Origin: DASTFY01 sp963829955
GTDB lineage: Bacteria; Actinomycetota; Acidimicrobiia; Acidimicrobiales; Ilumatobacteraceae
NCBI GenBank assembly: GCA_963829955.1
Contig: CAWHKS010000022.1
Location: 1-64,000 of the forward strand
Length of the DNA: 64,000 nt
Direction of reading: 5' to 3'
Notes under the pieces: generated by a model
Told to the model about the DNA's origin: nothing
The model's input: only the letters and a program-made list of their open reading frames with translations
The model's database searches: none
Program-made: the position numbers and the translations under genes
Part shown: one piece after another, positions 25,885-34,443 of the stretch
Layout of the letters: each line of letters begins with the position of its first letter
Position numbering within the stretch: position 1 is the first letter of the stretch

Positions 25885-26331
25885 ATGTTCCTGACCCTGC
25901 TGGCCCAAGAATCCTCTTCCGGGGGTGGGCTGGTCGCCTTCCTACCGTTCATCCTCATCGCCGTGGTGATGTACTTCCTGCTCATCCGGCCGCAACGGCG
26001 CCGGATGCAGCAACAGCGGGAGCTGGCCGCGGCGGTGGAGGAAGGCGACGAGGTCATGACCACCTCGGGCATCTACGGCTTCGTCACCGCCGCTGAGGGT
26101 GACGTGATCTGGCTGGAGATCGCCGAGGGCGTGGACATCCGCGTCGCCCGCCAGGCCGTGTCGCGGCGCATCCCGGACGGGGAGGCTTCCGCGCCGAATG
26201 GGGCCACCGAGGCCGCGGGCGCGGCAGCCGCCGACGACGCTGAAACCGCCGACGACGCTGACTTCGCCGACGAGTCCGAACCGGTCGACCAGAAGCCCAA
26301 GGGGGAGCGCGACGCTCCGACCTCCGACTGA
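25885..26331 (+). CDS. yajC: Preprotein translocase subunit YajC
   Basis: 148 residues: one transmembrane helix (FLPFILIAVVMYFLLIRPQRRRMQQ), the conserved cytosolic segment EEGDEVMTTSGIYGFVTAAEGDVIWLEIAEGVDIRVARQAVSRR, and an Ala/Asp/Glu-rich acidic tail of about 50 residues longer than in E. coli. YajC associates with SecDF and SecYEG. It begins the yajC-secD-secF unit, 6 bases before secD. Confidence 0.93.
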   Translation: MFLTLLAQESSSGGGLVAFLPFILIAVVMYFLLIRPQRRRMQQQRELAAAVEEGDEVMTTSGIYGFVTAAEGDVIWLEIAEGVDIRVARQAVSRRIPDGEASAPNGATEAAGAAAADDAETADDADFADESEPVDQKPKGERDAPTSD

Positions 26332-26337
26332 CCGGCG

Positions 26338-27933
26338 ATGAAGCGTCGCGGTCTCATCGTCTCTCTCGTCGCCATCGTTGCGGTGGCGGTCGGGGGTGTC
26401 ATCGCCACCCTGGTCACGGACACCAAGCCTCAGCTCGGGCTGGACCTCCAGGGCGGCGCATCGGTGACGCTCCAACCGGTCGGCGAGGCCGATACGGAGT
26501 CCCTGGAGGTCGTCACCGACATCCTCCGCAATCGCATCGACAGCCTGGGTGTGGCCGAGCCGGAGATCATCCGCCAGGGCCAGACCGTCGTCGTGAATCT
26601 GCCGGGCATCAAGGATCAGGACCGGGCCATCGAGCTGGTCGGCCGCACCGGCAAGGTCCTCTTCCGCCCTGTGCTGGCCGAGACGTTGGCCGACGACGTC
26701 GCCGCCACCGCCACGACGACCACCGTGCCGGGCGCATCCACGACCACCGTGCCCGGTGAGTCCACGACGACCGTGGCCGGAGCCACCACGACGGCCGCCC
26801 CGACCACCTCCGCCGCGTCGAGCACGTCGACCGCGACCACCCCCACCTCGACCGGTACGACGGCGGCCGCCGTCGGAGGCTCTACGACCACCCTGGCGCC
26901 CGAGGTGGCGGCGCAGATCACCCCACGGGAGGGCGACACGCCGGAAGCCTCGGTGGTGCTCCCCGGTCGCGACGGCACCGTGCTCTACACGATGGGTCCG
27001 GCCTTCGCGCTGGGGGAGGACGCCATCTCCACGTCCGAAGCCGCCGTCATCAACGGCCAGTGGGTCGTCGATCTGGAGCTGAAGGGCGGCGAGGGCGGCC
27101 TCGACGCGTGGAACACGTGGTCGAGCAAGTGTTACAACCGGGACGTCGACTGCCCGACGGGCGGGATGGCGATCGTGCTCGACGGCACGGTCATCGCCGC
27201 GCCGGTCCCGCAGCAGCCGTTCTTCGACAGCACCAGCGTCCAGGTGTCTGGCGGGGGATCGGGCTTCGAGAAGGACGAGGCCAGGGACCTGGGCCGCATT
27301 CTCAAGTACGGCGGCGTGCCCGTGCAGCTCGAGCCGCAGGCCGCCCAGACCGTCTCCGCCACCCTCGGGAAGGACTCGCTGCGGGCCGGTCTGATCGCCG
27401 GGTTCGTCGGCGTCGTCCTGGTGCTCATCCTGATGATCCTCTACTACCGCAGCCTGGCCATCCTGGTGGTGCTGGGGCTGATCCTCACCGGCTGCCTGCT
27501 CTGGACCACGATCTCGATCCTGTCCAAGACCTCCGGCCTCTCACTCACGCTGGCCGGGGTCACGGGCATCATCGTGTCGATCGGCGTGACCGTGGACTCC
27601 TACGTCGTCTTCCTGGAGCGGCTGAAGGACGATGTGCGCGCCGGCAAGTCCTTGCGGGCCTCCACGCCGCGTAGTTTCAAGAGCGCGTGGCGCACGATCC
27701 TCGCCGCCGACATCGTCTCTCTCATCGGCGCCGGCGTGCTGTGGTACCTGTCGGTCGGCTCGGTGCGGGGGTTCGCGTTCTTCCTGGGCCTCTCGACCAT
27801 CCTCGACCTCATCGTCACGTGGTTCTTCGTCCGCCCGGCCGCGTTGCTGGTGTCGCAGGCGCGGGTGTACCGGGGGGCCGACGTCCTCGGTGTCCACACC
27901 GGTGAGGCCCTCCTGGCCGGTGGCACGGCATGA
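26338..27933 (+). CDS. secD: Protein translocase subunit SecD
   Basis: 531 residues, six transmembrane helices, with a large extracytoplasmic P1 domain between helices 1 and 2. LGLDLQGGASVTLQPV and NRIDSLGVAEPEI are the SecD hallmark motifs; the helix 4 region GVTGIIVSIGVTVDSYVVFLERLKDD carries the conserved Asp used in proton-driven translocation. Residues about 122-187 form a Thr/Ser/Ala/Pro low-complexity insertion with repeated TTTVPG-type units. SecD forms a heterodimer with SecF (overlap ATGA at 27930-27933). Confidence 0.95.
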   Translation: MKRRGLIVSLVAIVAVAVGGVIATLVTDTKPQLGLDLQGGASVTLQPVGEADTESLEVVTDILRNRIDSLGVAEPEIIRQGQTVVVNLPGIKDQDRAIELVGRTGKVLFRPVLAETLADDVAATATTTTVPGASTTTVPGESTTTVAGATTTAAPTTSAASSTSTATTPTSTGTTAAAVGGSTTTLAPEVAAQITPREGDTPEASVVLPGRDGTVLYTMGPAFALGEDAISTSEAAVINGQWVVDLELKGGEGGLDAWNTWSSKCYNRDVDCPTGGMAIVLDGTVIAAPVPQQPFFDSTSVQVSGGGSGFEKDEARDLGRILKYGGVPVQLEPQAAQTVSATLGKDSLRAGLIAGFVGVVLVLILMILYYRSLAILVVLGLILTGCLLWTTISILSKTSGLSLTLAGVTGIIVSIGVTVDSYVVFLERLKDDVRAGKSLRASTPRSFKSAWRTILAADIVSLIGAGVLWYLSVGSVRGFAFFLGLSTILDLIVTWFFVRPAALLVSQARVYRGADVLGVHTGEALLAGGTA

Positions 27934-29117
27934 CGACCGTCGAGCAGCCGGCCCCGTCCCCGGCCCCCGCGGCCCGCGGCAGCCTTTGGCACCGCCTGTA
28001 CCACGGCGAGACCAACTTCGACTTCGTCGGCAAGCGCCGCATCGGCTTCATCGCGTCGGGCATCCTCATCCTGCTCAGCGTGGTATCCCTGATCTTCAAC
28101 GGGCTCAACCTCGGGATCGACTTCGAGGGCGGTGTGGCCTGGGAGTTCGAGGCCAACGGCCAGACCGTCGACGACGCCCGTGCCGTGCTGGACGACAACG
28201 GCGTCGACGCCAGCGCCGCCAAGATCCAGACGCTCTCCGGGCCGAGTGGTGAGCGCCTGCGCATCCAGGTCGACGACCAGCCGGACGACGTTCAGGCCGC
28301 GGTGAAGGCGGACTTCGCCGAAGCCGCCGGGGTTCCCGCCGAGGAGGTGAGCGTCAGCGTCGTCAGCCCGACGTGGGGTGAGCAGATCACCCGCAAGGCG
28401 CTCCGGGCGCTCATCGTGTTCTTCCTGCTCATCACCATCTACATCTCGATCCGCTTCGAGTGGAAGATGGCCGTCGCGTCCTTGATCGCCGTCCTCCACG
28501 ACGTCCTCATCAGCGTCGGGATCTATTCGATCTTCGGCTTCGAGGTGACGCCGGCGACCGTCATCGCCTTCCTGACGATCCTGGGCTTCTCGCTGTACGA
28601 CACCATCGTCGTGTTCGACAAGGTCCACGAGAACACCCGCAAGCTCGTCACGACCCGCGCCTCCTACGGCGACATCGTCAACCTGTCGATGAACCAGGTT
28701 CTGATGCGCTCGATCAACACCAGCCTGGCCGCCGTGCTGCCGGTGATCTCGCTCCTGGTCGTGGGCGTGTGGCTGATGGGGGCGATCGCGCTCCAGGACT
28801 TCGCCCTCGCGCTGCTCGTGGGCCTCCTCGCCGGGTCCTACTCGTCGATCTTCATCGCCACGCCGGTCCTGGCCGTGCTCAAGGGACGGGAGTCCCGATA
28901 CCGGCCGTCGGCCCGCAAGCGTCCCGCCCCCGCGGCGACCAGCCCGGCCGCTGCTCGTTCCTCGGCCAGCACGAGCACCGCGCTGGGCGGGACGGCAGCG
29001 ATCGAGGCCGAGGACGTGGTGGCCCCGGCCGGCCGCTCGACGGCCGGCCCCAGCCCCGCGCTCAAGCCCGCCACGCTCACCCACGCGCCTCGCCCCCGCA
29101 AGAAGCGTCGTCGCTGA
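27930..29117 (+). CDS. secF: Protein translocase subunit SecF
   Basis: 395 residues with six transmembrane helices. NLGIDFEGGVAWEF is the SecF version of the FxGG motif, and TVIAFLTILGFSLYDTIVVFDKVHEN is the membrane segment with the conserved Asp. The C-terminal 80 residues are a disordered Ala/Pro/Arg-rich cytosolic tail ending in KKRRR. It acts with SecD to pull secreted proteins across the membrane using the proton gradient. Confidence 0.95.
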   Translation: MTTVEQPAPSPAPAARGSLWHRLYHGETNFDFVGKRRIGFIASGILILLSVVSLIFNGLNLGIDFEGGVAWEFEANGQTVDDARAVLDDNGVDASAAKIQTLSGPSGERLRIQVDDQPDDVQAAVKADFAEAAGVPAEEVSVSVVSPTWGEQITRKALRALIVFFLLITIYISIRFEWKMAVASLIAVLHDVLISVGIYSIFGFEVTPATVIAFLTILGFSLYDTIVVFDKVHENTRKLVTTRASYGDIVNLSMNQVLMRSINTSLAAVLPVISLLVVGVWLMGAIALQDFALALLVGLLAGSYSSIFIATPVLAVLKGRESRYRPSARKRPAPAATSPAAARSSASTSTALGGTAAIEAEDVVAPAGRSTAGPSPALKPATLTHAPRPRKKRRR

Positions 29118-29163
29118 CGCGGCCGCCCGCCGGCCCGGCTCGAGCGGATCAAGGGCCAGACCC

Positions 29164-29189
29164 GGCGCGTCCAGCTTGGCTGGCGCGCC
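29164..29189 (+). terminator. Hairpin after secF
   Basis: GGCGCG, one bulged T, CCAGC, loop TTG, then GCTGG and CGCGCC: eleven pairs. No T-run follows. The rest of the secF-apt gap (29190-29265) is rich in GCGA units with no recognised function. Confidence 0.45.
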
Positions 29190-29269
29190 GCTCCGGAACT
29201 GGACGTATTGCCGAGCGATGCGAGTAGGAGCGAGCCAGGGCGAAGCACTGGGGAGCGACGAAGACTCGG

Positions 29270-29275
29270 TATCCT
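29270..29275 (+). promoter_or_regulatory. -10 element of apt-relA
   Basis: TATCCT, six bases, ATG at 29282: leaderless. Confidence 0.55.
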
Positions 29276-29281
29276 CGGTCC

Positions 29282-29812
29282 ATGGCGGCCGATGCCACGT
29301 GGCTCCGAGACCACATCCGGGACATTCCCGACTATCCCCGCGTCGGCGTCACGTTCCGCGACATCACCCCGCTCCTCGGTGACCCGGACGCCTTCCGCTT
29401 CGCCGTCGACGCCATCGCCGACCGGTTCTCGGGTGTCGAGATCGACCGCGTGATCGGGATCGAGGCCCGTGGCTTCATCCTCGCCGCGCCGCTCGCCTAC
29501 CGCCGCGGGGCCTCGTTCGTCCCGGTACGCAAGGCCGGCAAGTTGCCCTGGGCGGTGGCCCGGGAGGAGTACATGCTCGAGTACGGCACCGACAAGCTGG
29601 AGGTCCACCGGGACGCCATGTTCCCGGGCGAGCGGGTGCTCATCGTCGATGACGTGCTGGCGACGGGCGGCACCGCGGCCGCGGCCGTCCGGCTCGTCGA
29701 AGGGCTGGGAGCAGAGGTCGTCGGCCTGGGCTTCGCCATCGAGCTCGGGGCGCTGGGCGGGCGGGACGGCCTGAAGGGCTACGAGGTGGAGAGCCTCATC
29801 ACGTACGAATAG
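29282..29812 (+). CDS. apt: Adenine phosphoribosyltransferase
   Basis: 176 residues of the type I PRTase fold. The PRPP-binding motif is VLIVDDVLATGGTAAAA; the adenine-side blocks are RDITPLLGDP and GIEARGFILAAPLAYRRGASFVPVRKAGKLP. It salvages adenine to AMP. The gene starts directly behind its -10 element and is followed 12 bases later by relA, the actinobacterial apt-relA arrangement that ties purine salvage to ppGpp metabolism. Confidence 0.95.
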   Translation: MAADATWLRDHIRDIPDYPRVGVTFRDITPLLGDPDAFRFAVDAIADRFSGVEIDRVIGIEARGFILAAPLAYRRGASFVPVRKAGKLPWAVAREEYMLEYGTDKLEVHRDAMFPGERVLIVDDVLATGGTAAAAVRLVEGLGAEVVGLGFAIELGALGGRDGLKGYEVESLITYE

Positions 29813-29824
29813 GAGGGGAGCGCC

Positions 29825-32041
29825 ATGGCCACCGTCGACCGGGTCCTGCCGTGGCGGCGGCACGCCCCGATCCCGGCCGACGAGATCGCTCCCGTCGTCG
29901 ACGCCTTCCGCCATCGCCATCCGAAGGCGCCCATCGCCACGATCGTGCGGGCCTACGAGGTAGCGGCCGAGGCGCACGAGCACCAGTACCGCAAGAGCGG
30001 GGAGAAGTACATCAACCACCCGATCGCGGTGGCCAAGGTCGTCGCGGACATCGGCCTCGATGACACCACGGTGGCTGCCGCGCTGCTGCACGACGCCGCC
30101 GAGGACACCGAGATCACCGTCGCCGAGATCGAGGAGCGGTTCGGGCCCGAGGTGGCCCAGATCGTCGACGGTGTCACGAAGCTGGAGCGCATCCGCTTCG
30201 ACTCCCGGGAGGAGCAGCAGGCCGCCACCATGCGCAAGATGCTGGTGGCGATGGCCAAGGACCTCCGCGTCTTGATCATCAAGCTCTCGGACCGCCTTCA
30301 CAACCTTCGCACCATCGCCGCCATGTCGACCGAGCAGCAGGTCCGGCAGGCCCAAGAGACGCTCGACATCTACGCCCCGCTGGCCCACCGCCTGGGCATG
30401 CAGGAGATCAAGCAGCAGCTCGAGGACCTGTCGTTTGCTGCCCTGCACCCGAAGCGCTACGCGGAGATCGACAGCCTGGTAGCGCTGCGCACGCCCGAGC
30501 AGGACCACTACGTGGCCGAGGTCGTCGCCGAGGTGCAGGGCAGGCTGGCCGAGCTCAAGATCGACTCCGACGTCACCGGCCGGGGCAAGCACCTTTGGAG
30601 CATCTACGAGAAGATGGTGCTCCGGGGCAAGGAGTTCGACGACATCTTCGACCTGGTGGGCATCCGGGTCATCGTCGACTCCGTGAAGGACTGCTACGCC
30701 GCCCTTGGTTGCATCCATGGCGCGTGGAAGCCGGTGGTCGGACGGTTCAAGGATTACATCGCGATGCCCAAGTTCAACCTGTACCAGTCGCTGCACACCA
30801 CGGTGATCGGTCCGGGGGGCAAGCCGCTCGAGGTGCAGATCCGAACCCGGGAGATGCACCATCGGGCCGAGATGGGCGTGGCGGCCCATTGGGCCTACAA
30901 GGAGGGCTCGCCCTCCGACGACCTGGCCTGGCTCAACCGAATCATGGACTGGCAGGCCGACACCAACGACCCCGATCAGTTCATGGAGAACCTGAAGACC
31001 GACCTCGAGCACGATGAGGTCTTCGTGTTCACCCCCAAGGGTCGCGTCATCACCCTGCCCATCGGATCGACGCCGATCGACTTCGCATACGCCGTGCACA
31101 CCGAGGTCGGCCACGCCTGCATCGGCGCCCGGGTCAACGGTCGCCTCGTGCCGCTGGACCATGTGATGACGTCGGGCGACACCTGCGAGATCTTCACCTC
31201 CAAGGTCGACCGTGCCGGCCCGAGCCGTGACTGGCTGAAGATCGTCCGCAGCCCGCGGGCCCGCAACAAGATCCGGCAGTGGTTCAGCAAGGAGCGGCGC
31301 GAGGACGCGCTGGAGGCCGGGCGGGAAGAGCTCACGCAGGCCCTCCGCCGGGAAGGGCTGCCGGTCCAGAAGCTCCTCGCCGGCGACTCCCTCCAACGGG
31401 AGGCCAAGAGCCTCAGCTACATCGACGTCGACGCCATGCTGCGGGCGATCGGCGAGCACCAGGTGTCGGGGCAATCGATCGCCCAGCGCATCTCCAAGGC
31501 GCTGCGCCAGGGCGAGGAGGACGAGGTCCTGCCGACGAGCCTGCGGGGCCCGTCACGCATGCGCAAGGGCGCGACGAACGTCGGCGTCCACGTGGAGGGC
31601 CTCGACGATCTGCTGGTGCGTCTGTCCCGCTGCTGCACGCCGGTCCCCGGCGACGAGATCACCGGCTTCGTCACCCGAGGGCGGGGCGTCAGCGTGCACC
31701 GTGCCGACTGCGCCAATGCCGTCGCCCTCATGACGGACCAGTCCGCCCGCTCGATCGAGGTCGAATGGGACGGCAACACCAACGGTGCCCTGTTCCGGGC
31801 CTCCGTCGAGGTGAAGGCCCTCGACCGGTCACGGCTCCTGCGGGACGTGTCGAACGCATTGTCCGAGCAACACGTCAACATCGTCGCCTGCTCGACGCAC
31901 ACGGGCTCCGACCGGGTGGCGAGCATGCGCTTCGAGTTCGAGATGGCCGACCCCGGCCACCTCGACTCGGTCCTGCGGATGATCAAGAACATCGACGCCG
32001 TGTACGACGCATATCGCGTCGTCCCCGGCCACGGGAAGTAG
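29825..32041 (+). CDS. relA: Bifunctional (p)ppGpp synthetase/hydrolase
   Basis: 738 residues, full-length Rel. The HD hydrolase domain has HPIAVAKVVADIGLDDTTVAAALLHDAAEDT and KLSDRLHNLRT; the synthetase domain has FDDIFDLVGIRVIVDSVKDCYAALG and FKDYIAMPKFNLYQSLHTTVIG; then a TGS domain (VFVFTPKGRVITLPIGSTPIDFAYAVHTEVGH), a zinc-finger-like RCCTPVPGDEI region and a C-terminal ACT domain. HD residues appear intact, so it should both make and degrade ppGpp. RBS AGGAGGGGAG lies just upstream. Confidence 0.95.
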   Translation: MATVDRVLPWRRHAPIPADEIAPVVDAFRHRHPKAPIATIVRAYEVAAEAHEHQYRKSGEKYINHPIAVAKVVADIGLDDTTVAAALLHDAAEDTEITVAEIEERFGPEVAQIVDGVTKLERIRFDSREEQQAATMRKMLVAMAKDLRVLIIKLSDRLHNLRTIAAMSTEQQVRQAQETLDIYAPLAHRLGMQEIKQQLEDLSFAALHPKRYAEIDSLVALRTPEQDHYVAEVVAEVQGRLAELKIDSDVTGRGKHLWSIYEKMVLRGKEFDDIFDLVGIRVIVDSVKDCYAALGCIHGAWKPVVGRFKDYIAMPKFNLYQSLHTTVIGPGGKPLEVQIRTREMHHRAEMGVAAHWAYKEGSPSDDLAWLNRIMDWQADTNDPDQFMENLKTDLEHDEVFVFTPKGRVITLPIGSTPIDFAYAVHTEVGHACIGARVNGRLVPLDHVMTSGDTCEIFTSKVDRAGPSRDWLKIVRSPRARNKIRQWFSKERREDALEAGREELTQALRREGLPVQKLLAGDSLQREAKSLSYIDVDAMLRAIGEHQVSGQSIAQRISKALRQGEEDEVLPTSLRGPSRMRKGATNVGVHVEGLDDLLVRLSRCCTPVPGDEITGFVTRGRGVSVHRADCANAVALMTDQSARSIEVEWDGNTNGALFRASVEVKALDRSRLLRDVSNALSEQHVNIVACSTHTGSDRVASMRFEFEMADPGHLDSVLRMIKNIDAVYDAYRVVPGHGK

Positions 32042-32075
32042 CCCGCGAGCCCGACGAGCTGAGGGGAGCCCGTCG

Positions 32076-32522
32076 ATGCAAGTGATCATCACCGGCGTCA
32101 ACCTGCCCGGGCGTGTGTTCTGCCACCCGGACGGATCCCCTCTGGAGAACGTGCACGTCGGCGTGCAGCTCCGGCGTGACCCTGCTCAGTTGGTCCGCGC
32201 CGACGCGACCGAGGCCCGCTGGGAGCTCGACGTCGACGTGGTCGACAAGGACGGTCTGCTCGACTTCCGCGGACCGGCCGTTCAAGGGAAGCGGGGCGAG
32301 CGCTTCATCTATCTGACATGGGGGAACGTGGACGCCACGAACGGCTTCGAGATGTTCCGGCGCGCCAAGCTGATGCTCGATCGGATCGACCCGGAGCTCA
32401 TGGAGTCGGCCGCACGCGACGGTCGCCTCGCCGCGACGGTCGACCTCACCGATGACCGCGGTGGCCCCCGCTGCGCTCGCGTCGATCCACCGGCTCTTGA
32501 GTGGTCAGTCCCACCAGCCTGA
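32076..32522 (+). CDS. DUF5990-like protein
   Basis: 148 residues. The pattern VIITGVNLPGR, ENVHVGVQLRRDP, WELDVDV, LDFRGPAVQGKRGERFIYLTWG and FRRAKLMLDRIDP matches the actinobacterial DUF5990 family as I remember it. It is cytosolic with no membrane segment. Function unknown. It follows relA by 34 bases with a GAGGGGAG-type binding site, so it may be co-transcribed with apt-relA. Confidence 0.75.
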   Translation: MQVIITGVNLPGRVFCHPDGSPLENVHVGVQLRRDPAQLVRADATEARWELDVDVVDKDGLLDFRGPAVQGKRGERFIYLTWGNVDATNGFEMFRRAKLMLDRIDPELMESAARDGRLAATVDLTDDRGGPRCARVDPPALEWSVPPA

Positions 32523-32564
32523 TCGCATCAACGCGCGGGCGTCGAACGGGCGTCCAGGGGATGG

Positions 32565-32570
32565 CAGGCT
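32565..32570 (+). promoter_or_regulatory. -10 element, start at 32577
   Basis: CAGGCT, six bases, ATG at 32577. The GGAGGG between them is too close to the ATG to act as a normal ribosome binding site. Confidence 0.35.
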
Positions 32571-32576
32571 GGAGGG

Positions 32577-32954
32577 ATGCTCGACCACGTAGGGATGCAG
32601 TGTGCCGACCTGGCCGCCAGCGCCGCCTTCTACGACACCGTGCTGGCGCCATTGGGCGCGACGCGGGTCATGGACTTCGAGGTAGCCATGGGCTATGGCA
32701 CGGCTGAGAAACCGGACTTCTGGATCGGCACCTTGAACACCGGTGAGGGCTTCCGGGAGTCGCACCTGGCGTTCGAGGCGCCCGACCGGGCCGCCGTGCG
32801 GGCTTTCTTCGATGCCGCCGTCGGCGCCGGTGCCGAGGTGCTGCACGAGCCTCGCGTCTGGCCCGAGTACCACCCGAACTACTACGGCGCGTTCGTGCGG
32901 GATCCCGACGGCAACAACGTCGAGGCCGTCTGCCACTTCCCGGAACCGGAGTAG
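32577..32954 (+). CDS. VOC-family (glyoxalase/bleomycin-resistance) protein
   Basis: 125 residues forming one vicinal-oxygen-chelate module: LDHVGMQCADLAASAAFYDTVLAPLGATRV at the N-terminus and ESHLAFEAPDRAAVRAFFDAAVGAGAEVLHEP... GAFVRDPDGNNVEAVCH at the C-terminus. His4, His at SHLAF and Glu in NNVEAV are the likely metal ligands. Such proteins are lyases, isomerases or binding proteins for small electrophiles. Precise reaction unknown. Confidence 0.85.
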   Translation: MLDHVGMQCADLAASAAFYDTVLAPLGATRVMDFEVAMGYGTAEKPDFWIGTLNTGEGFRESHLAFEAPDRAAVRAFFDAAVGAGAEVLHEPRVWPEYHPNYYGAFVRDPDGNNVEAVCHFPEPE

Positions 32955-32979
32955 CGAACGGCAAACAGGCGAGGCGCGG

Positions 32980-33477
32980 TCAACGGGCCAGGCGCGCCCG
33001 CAGGACCATCGTGCCCGGGCCGGCGCGGCCGGCCGGGCCGTTGCGGAACTCGAGGTCCCGCAGCTCCAGCCGCTCGCCGCACGCGGCGCAGTGCGCGGCC
33101 GCCCACGTGACCTTTCCGCAGGATCGGTGGACCATCTCGGTGGGGGCGCCCTCACCGGCGTCCTGCCAGCGGTCGCCCCAGGCCAGGAGCGCGAGGAGGA
33201 TCGGCACTGCTTCGCGCCCCTTGTCGCTGAGGCGGTACTCGAATCGGTCAGGGTGCCGGCCGTAGGGTTGGCGCTCCACCACGCCGTGGTCGACGAGCGT
33301 GCGGAGTCGATCGGCAAGGACGTTGGTCGAGATGCCGAGATCGGTCCGGATGTGCTCGAACTGCGCGATGCCCAGGAGGATGTCCCGGAGCACCAGGGGC
33401 GTCCACGGCTCGCACAGCACGCTGACGGCGCGGGCGATCGAGCAGTTCATCTCCCCGTAGTCCGTTCGCTGCACCAC
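32980..33477 (-). CDS. HxlR-family transcriptional regulator
   Basis: 165 residues. The HxlR winged helix-turn-helix is clear: NCSIARAVSVLCEPWTPLVLRDILLGIAQFEHIRTDLGISTNVLADRLRTLVDHGVVER, then YRLSDKGREAVPILLALLAWGDRW. A C-terminal extension has a Cys cluster (CGKVT, CAACGE) that may bind zinc. It is divergent from an alpha/beta-hydrolase; two copies of CTTG-N2-TGAAGCAAG lie between them and probably form its operator. The start codon is GTG. Confidence 0.88.
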   Translation of the reverse strand: MVQRTDYGEMNCSIARAVSVLCEPWTPLVLRDILLGIAQFEHIRTDLGISTNVLADRLRTLVDHGVVERQPYGRHPDRFEYRLSDKGREAVPILLALLAWGDRWQDAGEGAPTEMVHRSCGKVTWAAAHCAACGERLELRDLEFRNGPAGRAGPGTMVLRARLAR

Positions 33478-33494
33478 GGGGAGGCTACGTCTCC

Positions 33495-33537
33495 CTTGTA
33501 TGAAGCAAGACAGCCACGCTAGCTTGCCTGAAGCAAG
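33495..33537. promoter_or_regulatory. Tandem operator, CTTGNNTGAAGCAAG twice
   Basis: Two 15-base copies at 33495-33509 and 33523-33537, 28 bases apart, each containing a CTTG/CAAG dyad. They sit between the HxlR-type gene and the divergent hydrolase gene, so they are likely the regulator's binding sites. Confidence 0.65.
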
Positions 33538-33599
33538 TCAACCCGCCTGGACATCAGCATCGCCTCGACCGCGGGGTGCGCGATTCGAACGGAGGACCG

Positions 33600-34415
33600 A
33601 TGCCGGACTCGAATGCTCCCGACACGATCGTGCTGATCCACGGGTTCTGGGTGACCCCCCGCAGTTGGGAGGACTGGATCACCTACTACGAGGGCAAGGG
33701 CTTCACCGTTCTCGCCCCGGCCTACCCGGGGTTCGAAGTGGAGGTGGAGGCGCTGAACGCCGACGTCGCGCCGATAGAGGCGGTCACCGTGCCGAAGATC
33801 ATGGAGCATCTCGAGGATGTCGTCGGTGGGCTCGACAAGCCGCCGATCATCATGGGCCATTCGGCTGGGGGCGTCTTCACGCAGATCCTGCTCGACCGAG
33901 GTCACGGCGCGGTGGGGGTGGCGATCAACTCGGCGCCCACGGAGGGGGTCAAGCGAGTGCCGCTCTCGCAGATCAAGGCCGCCTTTCCGGTGCTGAAGAG
34001 CCCGGCCAACCGCCACAAGGCGGTGGGGCTCACGTTCGAGCAGTGGAACTACGCCTTCACCAACACCTTTTCCGAGGATGAGTCGCGGCGGCTCTACGAG
34101 CGCTACCACATCCCCGCGTCGGGCTCGATCTTCTGGGAGAGCGCGTTGGCGAACATCCACCCGGGCAAGGACGACAACTGGGTCGACTACCACAACGCGT
34201 CTCGGGCGCCCTTGCTGTTCATCTCCGGGAGCGTGGACCACCTCATGCCTCCATCCATCCAGCAGTCGAACGCCAAGCACTACAAGGCCGACGGAACGGT
34301 CACGGAGATCGTCGAGTTCGAAGGCCCGCACCTGTTGACGGCCCGGGGGGGCTGGCAGGAGGTTGCGGACCACGCGCTGACCTGGGCGCTGGAGCACGCC
34401 CGAGCGTCCGCCTGA
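33600..34415 (+). CDS. Alpha/beta-hydrolase
   Basis: 271 residues. The oxyanion-loop motif is IVLIHGFWVTPRSW, the nucleophile elbow is IMGHSAGG (Ser), the acid lies in ISGSVDHLMPP and the His in FEGPHLLTARGGW. Start ATG 33600 is chosen because GGAGG (33591-33595) is optimally placed; an in-frame ATG at 33576 lacks a site. It is divergent from the HxlR-type regulator and probably controlled by it; such pairs often respond to a toxic electrophile or ester. Substrate unknown. Confidence 0.88.
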   Translation: MPDSNAPDTIVLIHGFWVTPRSWEDWITYYEGKGFTVLAPAYPGFEVEVEALNADVAPIEAVTVPKIMEHLEDVVGGLDKPPIIMGHSAGGVFTQILLDRGHGAVGVAINSAPTEGVKRVPLSQIKAAFPVLKSPANRHKAVGLTFEQWNYAFTNTFSEDESRRLYERYHIPASGSIFWESALANIHPGKDDNWVDYHNASRAPLLFISGSVDHLMPPSIQQSNAKHYKADGTVTEIVEFEGPHLLTARGGWQEVADHALTWALEHARASA

Positions 34416-34443
34416 CGCCGGGCGCGATTGACGGGGGAGTGGC

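Noticed and set aside
26704..26898. Tandem-repeat locus or CRISPR-like array
   Set aside because: The repeats are short, imperfect and in frame within SecD; no spacers.
28838..31474. 878-codon minus-strand frame opposite secF, apt and relA
   Set aside because: It lies antisense to three conserved genes and has no recognisable motif.
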